DNA of 51,541 bases from Helicobacter sp. TUL. GTDB lineage: Bacteria; Campylobacterota; Campylobacteria; Campylobacterales; Helicobacteraceae. This document shows, one piece after another, positions 10,016 through 17,510 of the stretch (its first letter is position 1; each line of letters begins with the position of its first letter). The stretch is taken from positions 1 to 51,541 of the forward strand of contig NZ_NESU01000014.1 of assembly GCF_002287135.1 (NCBI RefSeq). Reading direction: 5' to 3'. The position numbers and the translations under genes were made by a program. Below the pieces are notes generated by a model that saw only the letters and a list, made by a program, of their open reading frames with translations, ran no database searches and was not told where the DNA came from.

Positions 10016-10106
10016 TGGCGGACAGGGAGGGATTCGAACCCTCGGTAACCTTGCGGCTACGCATCCTTAGCAGGGATGTGGTTTCAGCCAACTCACCCAC
10101 CGGTCC
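10016..10106 (-). tRNA. tRNA-Ser(GCU)
   Basis: A 91-base cloverleaf on the minus strand with encoded CCA. The anticodon stem is CATCC/GGATG around the loop CTGCTAA, giving anticodon GCU for AGC/AGU codons. The long variable arm typical of tRNA-Ser is present, a GTAGCC/GGTTAC stem with a GCAA loop. The T arm is GAGGG-TTCGAAT-CCCTC and the discriminator is G. The acceptor stem has one C·U mismatch at position 5/68. Confidence 0.95.
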
Positions 10107-10202
10107 AACAAATATAAAGCGATAAAAAGATTTGGGATTGTAGCCCAAAAAACATAAAACAAGGCTTAACGCGCTTTTAGCAAATCTTAGCAAGAAATAT
10201 GC

Positions 10203-10208
10203 TAAAAT
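10203..10208 (+). promoter_or_regulatory. -10 box of fabD
   Basis: TAAAAT preceded by TATGC, 46 bases before the fabD ATG. It is the only promoter-like element between the tRNA and fabD on this strand. Confidence 0.4.
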
Positions 10209-10254
10209 CCCTCCATAATCGAAACATAACACAAACCAAATACAAAGGACTTGA

Positions 10255-11181
10255 ATGAAACAATATGCATTTATATTTCCTGGTCAAGGTAGCCAAAGTA
10301 TAGGTATGGGTAAGGAATTTTATGAGAATTTTACTCTTGCCAAAGAATTATTTGAAGAAGCTAGTGAAGCAATAAAAGTCGATATGAAAGATCTACTCTT
10401 TAATGACAACCCTAATCTCAACCTCACACAATACACACAACCAGCAATCTTTCTTGTAAGCTACATAGCCCACCATATCTTGCAACAAGAGCATCCATTA
10501 ATGCCAAGCCTTGCCTTTGGGCATTCACTTGGTGAAGTGAGTGCATTTATCATTGCCAATGGCGCAGAGTTTGGTAATGGCATGAAACTCGTGCATACAC
10601 GCGGTGCGCTTATGGCAAAGGCTTGTGAAGGGCAAGATGCAGGAATGATGGTAGTTGTGGGCGTTGAAGACAAAGCCCTAGAGGAATTTTGCCAAACCGC
10701 ACAACAAAATGGCAAAAAAGTGTGGTGTGCGAATTACAACGGTGATGGGCAAGTAGTGCTTGCAGGAACCAAAAGTGATTTAAGCGCATGTGAATCTAGT
10801 ATCAAGGCATTAGGAGCAAAGCGCGCATTGCTTTTGCCTATGTCTGTAGCAAGTCATTGTCCTATGCTAGAGCCAATCTTGCATGAATTTGGCGCACTCT
10901 TAGAAGAGCATTTAAGTGGTGATTCATCAACTCCTATCCTCTCAAATGCAACATTACAAACCTACCAAACCAAACAAGAGGCAAAAGAGCTCCTAAGCAA
11001 GCAGCTTGTATCGCCTGTGCTTTATAAACAATCTATTCTCAAAATAGATTCACAAGTAGATGGGTATATAGAATTTGGCAATGGTAATGTCCTAAAAGGC
11101 TTAAATAAACGCCTAAGCCAAAAGCCTACATATACTATCAGCAATCTTGACACACTCAAAGAAACACTACAAATGCTATAA
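10255..11181 (+). CDS. fabD: malonyl-CoA:acyl carrier protein transacylase
   Basis: Loads malonate onto acyl carrier protein to supply fatty-acid elongation. The 308 residues match Helicobacter FabD. The N-terminal IFPGQGSQSIGMG motif is present. The nucleophile sits in GHSLGE with serine at 91, the partner histidine is H201 in ASHCPM, and the C-terminal EFGNG motif is at about 271. An AAAGGA site precedes the ATG. mtnN follows after 9 bases, the order seen in H. pylori. Confidence 0.96.
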   Translation: MKQYAFIFPGQGSQSIGMGKEFYENFTLAKELFEEASEAIKVDMKDLLFNDNPNLNLTQYTQPAIFLVSYIAHHILQQEHPLMPSLAFGHSLGEVSAFIIANGAEFGNGMKLVHTRGALMAKACEGQDAGMMVVVGVEDKALEEFCQTAQQNGKKVWCANYNGDGQVVLAGTKSDLSACESSIKALGAKRALLLPMSVASHCPMLEPILHEFGALLEEHLSGDSSTPILSNATLQTYQTKQEAKELLSKQLVSPVLYKQSILKIDSQVDGYIEFGNGNVLKGLNKRLSQKPTYTISNLDTLKETLQML

Positions 11182-11190
11182 GGAGCTTGT

Positions 11191-11907
11191 ATGAAAGTCG
11201 CTATCATCGGTGCAATGCTAGAAGAAATCACGCCTCTTATCCAAAGCCTAGAAGCGTTGCAATACCCTATCACAAAACAACAGCTTGGGGGCAACACGTA
11301 TTACAAAGTGTGTGTCGCTACAGATGAAATATATATCGCATATAGCAAAATTGGCAAGGTGCATGCAACTATCACTGCTACTACAATGATTACGCACTTT
11401 GGGTGTGAAAAAATTATTTTTAGTGGCGTAGCTGGTGGGTTGGCAAAAGATTTGAAAGTCGGTGATTTACTCATAGCTTCCAAACTTTGCCAACACGATG
11501 TGGATATCAGCGCATTTGGACATCCGCTAGGATTTATTCCTGAGAGCAAAACTTTTATTGAAGCAGATTCTACGCTCAATGACCTAGCACATAAAGTCGC
11601 CAAACTCATAGGCAAAGAACTCAAGGTTGGCGTGATCGCTTCGGGCGATCAATTCATCGCTAGTGAATCTAAAAAACAATGGATTATTGATACATTTGGT
11701 GCAGATTGTGTAGAAATGGAAGGCGCAAGTGTTGCAGTAGTATGTGATGCCTTTGGTGTGCCATTTTGCATTTTTCGATCAATCAGCGATAGTGCCGATG
11801 GCAACGCCGATGTGAGCTTTGATGAATTTTTAGAATCTGCTGCCAAAACAAGCGCACAATTTACTTTGCAAATGCTTAAAGGATTGGGGTATAAACTTGC
11901 TCTCTAA
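11191..11907 (+). CDS. mtnN: aminodeoxyfutalosine / methylthioadenosine / S-adenosylhomocysteine nucleosidase
   Basis: Cleaves adenine from methylthioadenosine, S-adenosylhomocysteine and, in this bacterial group, 6-amino-6-deoxyfutalosine on the way to menaquinone. It has 238 residues. The catalytic acid is E12 in MLEE, the ribose-binding segment is VEMEGA with E175 and E177, and the catalytic aspartate lies near residue 200 in ISDSADG. AAGGAG precedes the ATG. It is in an operon with fabD; a pseudopilin gene begins at its 3' end. Confidence 0.95.
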   Translation: MKVAIIGAMLEEITPLIQSLEALQYPITKQQLGGNTYYKVCVATDEIYIAYSKIGKVHATITATTMITHFGCEKIIFSGVAGGLAKDLKVGDLLIASKLCQHDVDISAFGHPLGFIPESKTFIEADSTLNDLAHKVAKLIGKELKVGVIASGDQFIASESKKQWIIDTFGADCVEMEGASVAVVCDAFGVPFCIFRSISDSADGNADVSFDEFLESAAKTSAQFTLQMLKGLGYKLAL

Positions 11908-11935
11908 GCTACATATACGCAAGAATCGCGCTTTT

Positions 11936-12406
11936 ATGCGCATACAAATAGCTAAAAATATGCGCGGTGCATTTAGTATGCTAGAGCTTGTATTTGTCAT
12001 CGTAATTTTGGGAATCTTAGCTGCCATTGCTATTCCTAGATTCTCACTCACGCGCATAGATGCACAAGTTGTGGCAATAGAAAATGACATAAACAATGCC
12101 ATTAGCACGATTCAGCGTGAGGTATTCTCCCAAAACCTTGATCCAAAAACCCTCACACTTTCTCAAGTTTTTACTCTTGCAGGGCTTAGTCCTTCACGTT
12201 GGGTTTTGCAAGGAAATGCCATAGTGCTAGGTAAAAATTCTACACCAGATACACAAAATGCCTGTGTGCAGCTAAGTATCACAAATGCTATGCTTAATTT
12301 TAGTGTTACACAAAAAGCAGATTCAACACTTTGTGAAAAGCTCTTTGCTAGACACCCAAATGGCGGCAAAACAATTCCGCTTAATACTTCAAATGCTATC
12401 TTTTAG
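11936..12406 (+). CDS. type II-like pseudopilin (GspG-like, major type)
   Basis: Class III signal-peptide protein. The leader ends RGA, followed by FSMLELVFVIVILGILAAIA, with the conserved glutamate at mature position 5 and a hydrophobic helix then Pro. The mature part is about 144 residues with two cysteines in the C-terminal half, as in major pseudopilins. The start is uncertain: 11936 and 11960 are both ATG, neither with a clear ribosome site; 11960 would give the four-residue leader MRGA seen in another gene of this window. It sits directly after mtnN. No assembly ATPase, platform protein or prepilin peptidase is in the window. Confidence 0.82.
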   Translation: MRIQIAKNMRGAFSMLELVFVIVILGILAAIAIPRFSLTRIDAQVVAIENDINNAISTIQREVFSQNLDPKTLTLSQVFTLAGLSPSRWVLQGNAIVLGKNSTPDTQNACVQLSITNAMLNFSVTQKADSTLCEKLFARHPNGGKTIPLNTSNAIF

Positions 12407-12818
12407 AGGTGCATTTAGTGCCTTAGAACTTATCCTTGTCATCGTTATTATAGGGATTTTAAGCATAGGCGCACTCAAAGTCATAACATTTAACACACAA
12501 AAGGTTTGCCTACAGAATCTACGCACCAAGCTTTTTGTCGCACAAGAACGCTTGCACACCCTCTATATGCGTGGATTTTTGGATTCTCTACCACCCCAAA
12601 GCCTTGCGCCCCAAGCCTCTATGATTCTCCATAGCCTACATACCAAAAATGCCTCGTGTGACTTTACCTATACATATCCTATGCTTTATGCAAAAGTGGG
12701 GAGTGAAAGTATCGCCTTTAGCATAGAACCAAATGATCTAACCCAAAACCCAAAAATCTTTTGCCATTACAACACGCCGCTATGCAAGGAATTTTTTAAT
12801 CGGATATTAGAAAAATAA
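12393..12818 (+). CDS. type II-like pseudopilin (GspH-like candidate)
   Basis: Prepilin-like protein of about 141 residues. A leader ending RGA precedes FSALELILVIVIIGILSIGA, with glutamate at mature position 5. The C-terminal domain contains four cysteines (in KVCLQ, ASCDF, FCHY and PLCK). The ATG at 12393 overlaps the stop of the preceding pseudopilin gene, so translation is probably coupled; an ATG at 12360 would give a longer leader. It is the last gene of the fabD–mtnN run before the convergent tpiA. The GspH-like label rests on size and gene order only. Confidence 0.8.
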   Translation: MLSFRGAFSALELILVIVIIGILSIGALKVITFNTQKVCLQNLRTKLFVAQERLHTLYMRGFLDSLPPQSLAPQASMILHSLHTKNASCDFTYTYPMLYAKVGSESIAFSIEPNDLTQNPKIFCHYNTPLCKEFFNRILEK

Positions 12819-12917
12819 AATGCTTACATTATGCACTATGTGAGTTTATGAAAAAACAAGGGCATACACACCCCCTTTGCCCTAAAATAAACACGATTTA
12901 TATGTGTAGATTATTTT

Positions 12918-12938
12918 ATCGTGCAGAATCTGCACGAT
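12918..12938. repeat. perfect inverted repeat between convergent pseudopilin and tpiA genes
   Basis: Stem ATCGTGCAG / CTGCACGAT of 9 bp with a three-base loop, lying 100 bases after the pseudopilin gene and 23 bases before the tpiA stop. It may act as a two-way terminator although no T-run follows. The rest of the 142-base gap contains a weaker GGGCA/TGCCC inverted repeat near 12861–12883. Confidence 0.5.
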
Positions 12939-12960
12939 ACTAGGTAGCTTACCGATGAGA

Positions 12961-13653
12961 CTACAGAGATTCTATAATCTTACAAAAACGCGAAATTTCC
13001 AAACTAGCACTTCCTACCAAAACGCCATCAACATTTGGCACACGCAAGATTTCCCCTGCATTTGTTTCATTCACGCTCCCACCATATAAAAGTGCGCTAT
13101 CAAGAAATCCTCGCAAAAACTCATGTGTTTGCGCTATGTCCTCTAGCTTGGCGCTTACACCAGTGCCAATAGCCCAAATAGGCTCATATGCCACAATGAG
13201 ATTTTCATATTGCGTATCAATCCCCACAAACTCTTCACGCAAAAACTTCTCCACACCGCCACTTTGTCGCACACCAAGATCTTCGCCTATGCAATAAATA
13301 ATCGTAAATCCTGCCTTAGCAAAATAGGCAAACTTTTGTGCGATAAACGCTTGAGATTCACCAAAAATCGTGCGCCTCTCACTATGCCCAATAATAATAG
13401 AATCTATCCCAAATTCCTTTAGATGCTGTGCGCCTATCTCTCCTGTAAAACCGCCATTTTCTGCACAATACGCATTTTGCGCACCTACACGCACACAGGC
13501 ATAGGTATTAGGCAGGAGTGCTGCTTGATTGGGAAATACAAAAATATCATCTTTTGTATGATTTTTTGAGGCATAACTATCAAGCTCTGTTAGGTATATT
13601 TGTGTCTGTCCGCGTGTGAGATTGCATTTAAAATTTGCTGCAAAAATAGCCAT
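12961..13653 (-). CDS. tpiA: triosephosphate isomerase
   Basis: Glycolytic/gluconeogenic enzyme that interconverts dihydroxyacetone phosphate and glyceraldehyde 3-phosphate. It has 230 residues from the ATG at 13653, which follows AAAGGA; an upstream in-frame start would lack this site. The lysine is in NFKCN (K9), the catalytic histidine is in IIGHSERR (H90) and the catalytic glutamate is in YEPIWAIGTG (E157). Phosphate-binding LLYGGSVN and VLVGSAS are present. It is the last gene of a long minus-strand run. Confidence 0.95.
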   Translation of the reverse strand: MAIFAANFKCNLTRGQTQIYLTELDSYASKNHTKDDIFVFPNQAALLPNTYACVRVGAQNAYCAENGGFTGEIGAQHLKEFGIDSIIIGHSERRTIFGESQAFIAQKFAYFAKAGFTIIYCIGEDLGVRQSGGVEKFLREEFVGIDTQYENLIVAYEPIWAIGTGVSAKLEDIAQTHEFLRGFLDSALLYGGSVNETNAGEILRVPNVDGVLVGSASLEISRFCKIIESL

Positions 13654-13703
13654 AAAAATCCTTTGTATCGTGTCTAAATGCCACAATTATGCCATTTTAT
13701 GCC

Positions 13704-14249
13704 TTACCAAGGCTTTAAGTGCGTATCTGCCAAATCCTTTGGTGTAGCAATTTGTGGCATAACAAGAGGCGTGGTATTTTCAAATTCTTGAGAATCTGTA
13801 GCTTTTGGTTTGGTAATAATTTTAGCAATAGATTTCTCATGCTCCAAAAGTTCGCGTGTTATGGCAAGATTATGTTGTGTGTCTGCATTTGATGCAAATC
13901 TTAGGGCGTTTTCAAAGGCATGATATGCCTCCACATAGCGACCAAGTGCAAAAAGTGCATTCCCCAAATTATGCCACAAAAGGGCGTAATACTCATCTTT
14001 GCAAGGCAACTCTAAGCCCTCTTGATACAAAGAAATCGCACTTGCATAAATACCCATTTTGTAATATACATTTGCAAGATTATAGGCATTATGACAAAGC
14101 TTTTGTTGTGCATATAGAGATTCATACATACGCAAGGCTTGTGGATACGCATGTTGTTTATACAAAAAATATGCCTGTATTTGCTCCAAAAATGGCGCAC
14201 TCCATAAATGCGCAACACAAAATATCATACTCCACGCTACACGAGTCAT
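13704..14249 (-). CDS. tetratricopeptide-repeat protein with signal peptide
   Basis: Exported protein of 181 residues. A hydrophobic leader (about 1–18, ending WSA) is followed by about three TPR units: QAYFLYKQHAYPQALRMYES, NLANVYYKMGIYASAISLYQ and HNLGNALFALGRYVEAYHAF. A low-complexity Lys/Thr/Pro-rich tail follows. The ATG at 14249 overlaps the ung stop codon (TGATG), so it is translationally coupled to ung. TPR units bind partner proteins; the partner is unknown. It may be periplasmic. Confidence 0.8.
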   Translation of the reverse strand: MTRVAWSMIFCVAHLWSAPFLEQIQAYFLYKQHAYPQALRMYESLYAQQKLCHNAYNLANVYYKMGIYASAISLYQEGLELPCKDEYYALLWHNLGNALFALGRYVEAYHAFENALRFASNADTQHNLAITRELLEHEKSIAKIITKPKATDSQEFENTTPLVMPQIATPKDLADTHLKPW

Positions 14250-14956
14250 CACAAACTCCAATCAATGCTCTTGCCCTGTGCTTTGAGATATGCGTCTGCC
14301 TTGACAAAACAATCACTCCCTACAAATCCTTTTGCAAGGGGGCTTGGGTGAGGTGCTGTGATCACACAATGTTTCGTGCTATCAATAAGCGTAGCCTTTG
14401 CTTTGGCATAATTCCCCCACAACAAAAACACAATGCCCGTGTATTGCGCAGATAACTTAGCAATCACGGCATCACTAAATTGTTGCCAACCAAGATTCTT
14501 GTGTGATGCTGGATTATTTGCTTGCACACTCAAAATACTATTAAGCAATAGCACGCCACGCTTTGCCCACGCACTCAAATCCCCATGTGTCGGTGGAACA
14601 AAATCCATAGTTCGTGCAAGTTCTGCATAAATATTTTTGAGCGATGGCGGAGGTGGCAGAGGCATAGGCACAGAAAATGACAAACCCATAGCCTGTGGAA
14701 TCTGCACGATTGTATCTCCATTACGCACCGCAACCCTGCCGTGATAGGGGTCTTGTCCAAGGATCACAACACGCACATCTTGAGGGAGTGTCGCATTAAA
14801 AGCGTGAAATAAAAGTCGTGGTGGAGGATAGAGAATCTTGCCACTTTGAAGCTGGGCGCGATATGCCTTGGTGATATCTTCAAAGTATTGGCTTTGGAGA
14901 TCGTCTTTGAGTAATTCTTTCCATTCTTGTGGGAGCTTGATAGAATCTAGATTCAT
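14249..14956 (-). CDS. ung: uracil-DNA glycosylase (family 1)
   Basis: Removes uracil from DNA by base excision. It has 235 residues. The water-activating motif GQDPYH (catalytic D69) and the C-terminal HPSPLA with H203 are intact. Between GQDPYHG and QAMGLSFSV there are about 14 residues, whereas most family members have two or three there, so this loop is extended. The ATG overlaps the 3' end of gatC by four bases, and the stop overlaps the TPR gene start. Confidence 0.94.
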   Translation of the reverse strand: MNLDSIKLPQEWKELLKDDLQSQYFEDITKAYRAQLQSGKILYPPPRLLFHAFNATLPQDVRVVILGQDPYHGRVAVRNGDTIVQIPQAMGLSFSVPMPLPPPPSLKNIYAELARTMDFVPPTHGDLSAWAKRGVLLLNSILSVQANNPASHKNLGWQQFSDAVIAKLSAQYTGIVFLLWGNYAKAKATLIDSTKHCVITAPHPSPLAKGFVGSDCFVKADAYLKAQGKSIDWSL

Positions 14957-15231
14957 TCAATGATTTTAGGGACAATAAAAAAGCCTTCTTGCGCTTTTGG
15001 TGCGCACTCCAACACATCATGTGCTATATGAGAATCCACCACTACATCATCACGCAATGGTGTTTTAAGATGACTAGATGATGAATTTTGTGCAAGCTCA
15101 AGGCTATTAAGATTCTCTACAAAACCCAAAATCTCCTCGAGTTGGGCTTTGATTTCATCATGCTTATCTCCATCAACTTTAATACTACCAAGTCTCTGTA
15201 GTTTGGCTAAAGTCGTATCATCAATATGCAT
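14953..15231 (-). CDS. gatC: Asp/Glu-tRNA(Asn/Gln) amidotransferase subunit C
   Basis: Small subunit of GatCAB, which amidates Glu-tRNA(Gln) and Asp-tRNA(Asn); Helicobacter lacks a glutaminyl-tRNA synthetase, so the complex is essential. It has 92 residues and carries the family pattern: N-terminal DDTTLAKLQRLGSIKV, the central QLEEILGFVENLNSL helix, then LRDDVV and a C-terminal FIVPKII. It lies between the YdcH-like gene and ung, overlapping the ung start. gatA and gatB are not in the window. Confidence 0.93.
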   Translation of the reverse strand: MHIDDTTLAKLQRLGSIKVDGDKHDEIKAQLEEILGFVENLNSLELAQNSSSSHLKTPLRDDVVVDSHIAHDVLECAPKAQEGFFIVPKIIE

Positions 15232-15248
15232 ACACTTACCTTATAGGC

Positions 15249-15476
15249 TTACTTTGCGTGTTCTTTGCGATATTTGAGAATCATTGCATACGCTTCATCT
15301 TTTAAATGTAGCTTTTGTTTTTTTAATACTTCAAGCTCCATATCTGAAAGCAATTCCTCACCATTTTCTATGCGCTTAATTCTATCATCTAGCTCATTAT
15401 GCTCTTCAAAAATCTTTGCAAAATGCGCATCGTGTGTCTTTAGCTGGGTAACTTCCTCTCGATATTCGTGAAACAT
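15249..15476 (-). CDS. YdcH/DUF465 family protein
   Basis: Small cytoplasmic protein of 75 residues, nearly all charged helix. It has the DUF465 pattern: HEYREEVTQLKTHDAHFAKI, then EHNELDDRIKRIE, then LKKQKLHLKDEAYAMI. It probably folds as a helical hairpin or short coiled coil. The function is unknown. The ATG at 15476 has AAGGAG five bases upstream; the in-frame GTG at 15482 lies inside that site and is less likely. Confidence 0.88.
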   Translation of the reverse strand: MFHEYREEVTQLKTHDAHFAKIFEEHNELDDRIKRIENGEELLSDMELEVLKKQKLHLKDEAYAMILKYRKEHAK

Positions 15477-15542
15477 ATACACTCCTTTTTACAAATAAAT
15501 GCGTTATTGTAAAACAATTTTGCAAAAGAGATAATTAAAAAG

Positions 15543-15899
15543 CTATTTTTTTATAAGGATATGTCTATGAATAACGCTTTGTTGCAAGGAAGTGATAGGA
15601 TTGCGCACTTGCGCACTCACATCAAGAAGCAATACCGAATCTCCAAATGGCGTAATATGTCCTTGTATGTGATAATGCGCTTGTGGGCTAAATGCTATGT
15701 CTTGACAACGCGCCACATCAAAAGACTTGATACAAAGCATATGCATCTCATACATACTTTTGGCATAAAGCTGGAGCTGGGTATAAGCGTGGATATGTGA
15801 AAATGGAGCATTTGGCGAAAGCGCTATGATAGTGCCTATACACATCGATACAAACGCCAACAAAAACACGGCATAAAAACTACAAAACGCTCTACACAT
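15543..15899 (-). CDS. minor pseudopilin-like protein lacking Glu5 (GspK-like position)
   Basis: Protein of 118 residues. The N-terminus MCRAF is followed by a long hydrophobic helix (about 8–28), like the prepilins encoded just upstream, but the residue at the expected glutamate-5 position is tyrosine. In type II systems the tip pseudopilin GspK is the one that naturally lacks this glutamate and is encoded after GspI and GspJ, the position seen here. The small C-terminal domain has two cysteines, in MLCIKS and ARCQD. It is much shorter than classical GspK, so homology is not established; a plain membrane-anchored protein is the alternative. Confidence 0.65.
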   Translation of the reverse strand: MCRAFCSFYAVFLLAFVSMCIGTIIALSPNAPFSHIHAYTQLQLYAKSMYEMHMLCIKSFDVARCQDIAFSPQAHYHIQGHITPFGDSVLLLDVSAQVRNPITSLQQSVIHRHILIKK

Positions 15900-15912
15900 A
15901 GAATCTGTCCAT

Positions 15913-16632
15913 TTATAAGAATGCGGCTTTTACGCCCACAAAGCTTCCGCCCTCAAAACATCGCTGCTGCATACAGAATCTAAACCCTACAAACTTATCA
16001 TCTGGCAAATACCATATGCCAAACTCTCGCACATTTTCTAGCAGCACTTCTTGATTAAGCCAAAGTATATCATTATGATAAGCAATCTCCACACGCTTTT
16101 CTTGTAATGGCAAGACTGCGCGGCACAAAGGTGAGGGTGTAGAATCTACCCTTAGTCTATCATTACCTACACTCACGACTTTAAAAAGAGATTCTACAAA
16201 ATCCTCTGAATCTACCGCATTTTGGCACACAAGCACAAGATTTTGGTTTGGCACAAAACCTGCGCTATCAAGAGATGTGCTAAAAATAATTTCATCACCC
16301 TGCACACGAAAAATCTCTATAGGAACTTGTGGCAACAGCGTATCATTAAAAAATCGCGCATTTGCAAAGCTCTTATCCCCATAACCCAAAAATCGCTCCA
16401 TATCCACAAGCAAAAAGTTTGCGCTTGATGGGCTTAAGTGCAAATCTACGCTTTGGGATAATAGATTTTGAATCCGCAAAAGTGCGATGTGAGAATCTAG
16501 TGCTTTTTGTGCAGAACTATCCACCAAAAAACGCGTAAAATGTAATGCCACACTCGCACATGTAACACCAATAATCCCAAAAATGACGATGCTCCATAGC
16601 ATTTCAAAAGCAACAAAAGCACGCCAACGCAT
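15913..16632 (-). CDS. minor pseudopilin (GspJ-like)
   Basis: Prepilin-like protein of 239 residues. The leader MRWRA is followed by FVAFEMLWSIVIFGIIGVT with glutamate at mature position 5. The large C-terminal domain is beta-rich with cysteines in LVCQNA, PLCRAV, RFCMQ and RCFEGG. Size, the second place after a small GspI-like gene, and the LW-S-I-V-I-F-G-I helix resemble the GspJ/PilW class of minor pilins. The start ATG lies two bases after the preceding gene's stop. Probably processed by a prepilin peptidase encoded elsewhere. Confidence 0.75.
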   Translation of the reverse strand: MRWRAFVAFEMLWSIVIFGIIGVTCASVALHFTRFLVDSSAQKALDSHIALLRIQNLLSQSVDLHLSPSSANFLLVDMERFLGYGDKSFANARFFNDTLLPQVPIEIFRVQGDEIIFSTSLDSAGFVPNQNLVLVCQNAVDSEDFVESLFKVVSVGNDRLRVDSTPSPLCRAVLPLQEKRVEIAYHNDILWLNQEVLLENVREFGIWYLPDDKFVGFRFCMQQRCFEGGSFVGVKAAFL

Positions 16633-16634
16633 AT

Positions 16635-16919
16635 TTATTGCACAGAGAATGGTTTAAAATAATGAAGCGTATAAGGCAATAATGTATCTTTGTGATATGT
16701 GTAATGATAAACCTCATAACTATGAGTATTAGTGGAGAGTTGTGCGGGCTCTGGCGTGGTGGAGAGAATGCGCAACATATCCGCACCACTGCTTAATTCT
16801 GTATGCAAAAGCGCTAGTCTATGGCTCATAGAATGCTGAAAGCTAAAGACAATGCCAAGCGCTAATGCACATAACACAAGCCCCAATACGCATTCTATCA
16901 TCACAAAAGCGCCTCTCAT
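16635..16919 (-). CDS. minor pseudopilin (GspI-like)
   Basis: Small prepilin-like protein of 94 residues. The leader MRGA is followed by FVMIECVLGLVLCALALGIV, with glutamate at mature position 5 and a hydrophobic helix. The short C-terminal part is rich in His, Tyr and Thr. Small size and first place in a three-gene set match GspI/PilV-type minor pilins. It starts 8 bases after the FixH-like gene, so it appears to be carried on the tail of the cbb3 oxidase gene run. Confidence 0.72.
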   Translation of the reverse strand: MRGAFVMIECVLGLVLCALALGIVFSFQHSMSHRLALLHTELSSGADMLRILSTTPEPAQLSTNTHSYEVYHYTYHKDTLLPYTLHYFKPFSVQ

Positions 16920-16927
16920 TACTAGCC

Positions 16928-17503
16928 TTAATTGGCGTGAGCAGCATTGGAGGCATAAAAAATTTCTTGCTCAAAATAAGCGGTTTTTGTAGGTGGTGTA
17001 TCACGATTTTGGGAGTATTGAATCTCAAAGCAGAGTTTGTAGCGCCCATCTTTGGCAAAAGTGAGAGAACTATCTGGCGTATATATTTGTGCATTTTTTG
17101 TGCTAAAAGCTATAGGGTTGCTATCTGGCACATCTTGCATAAAACTTGTGATAATGAGTTTTACAGAATGGATATATATAGGCGATTGCATCTCAAGACG
17201 CAACGATAAGGGCAACGCAAACTTTGGCGGAACAAAAGATTTTTTTGGTGCTTTGATACGATAAGGGGTTTGCAACGCAAGACTTTCTTCTCCCATTTGC
17301 AAAAAAGCTTTTGCACTAGATTCAAACTCGTTTTGTTCTTGCAAAATGCTATTAATTCTTTCATCAATATCGCGTTTTTTGCCACCATACATTTCCTCAT
17401 CGATTGCAGGATTTTTTATGGCAATCACCACTCCCACACTAATAATCAAGACACCAAATAAAATAATCCCAACAATCGCCACAGGCCAATAATTTTTTTT
17501 CAT
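16928..17503 (-). CDS. FixH-like membrane protein
   Basis: Protein of 191 residues with one N-terminal membrane helix (NYWPVAIVGIILFGVLIISVGV) that has the W-P-x-x-I-x-G look of FixH/CcoG-partner proteins. A charged linker (about 35–75) and a beta-rich periplasmic domain (about 85–185) follow. Such proteins sit after ccoNOQP in Helicobacter and Campylobacter and are thought to help cbb3 oxidase assembly, possibly copper handling. No CcoG, CcoI or CcoS gene is here. The ATG at 17503 with upstream GAGG is preferred over a GTG three bases earlier. A run of eight A bases starts at the third codon. Confidence 0.65.
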   Translation of the reverse strand: MKKNYWPVAIVGIILFGVLIISVGVVIAIKNPAIDEEMYGGKKRDIDERINSILQEQNEFESSAKAFLQMGEESLALQTPYRIKAPKKSFVPPKFALPLSLRLEMQSPIYIHSVKLIITSFMQDVPDSNPIAFSTKNAQIYTPDSSLTFAKDGRYKLCFEIQYSQNRDTPPTKTAYFEQEIFYASNAAHAN

Positions 17504-17510
17504 CACAACC

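Noticed and set aside
9364..10106. Possible integration hot-spot at tRNA-Ser with a TRL gene beside it
   Set aside because: No integrase, no duplicated tRNA end and no change in composition were found.
13856..14455. 199-codon open frame antisense to the TPR and ung genes
   Set aside because: It spans two well-supported minus-strand genes and has no recognisable domain or ribosome site.
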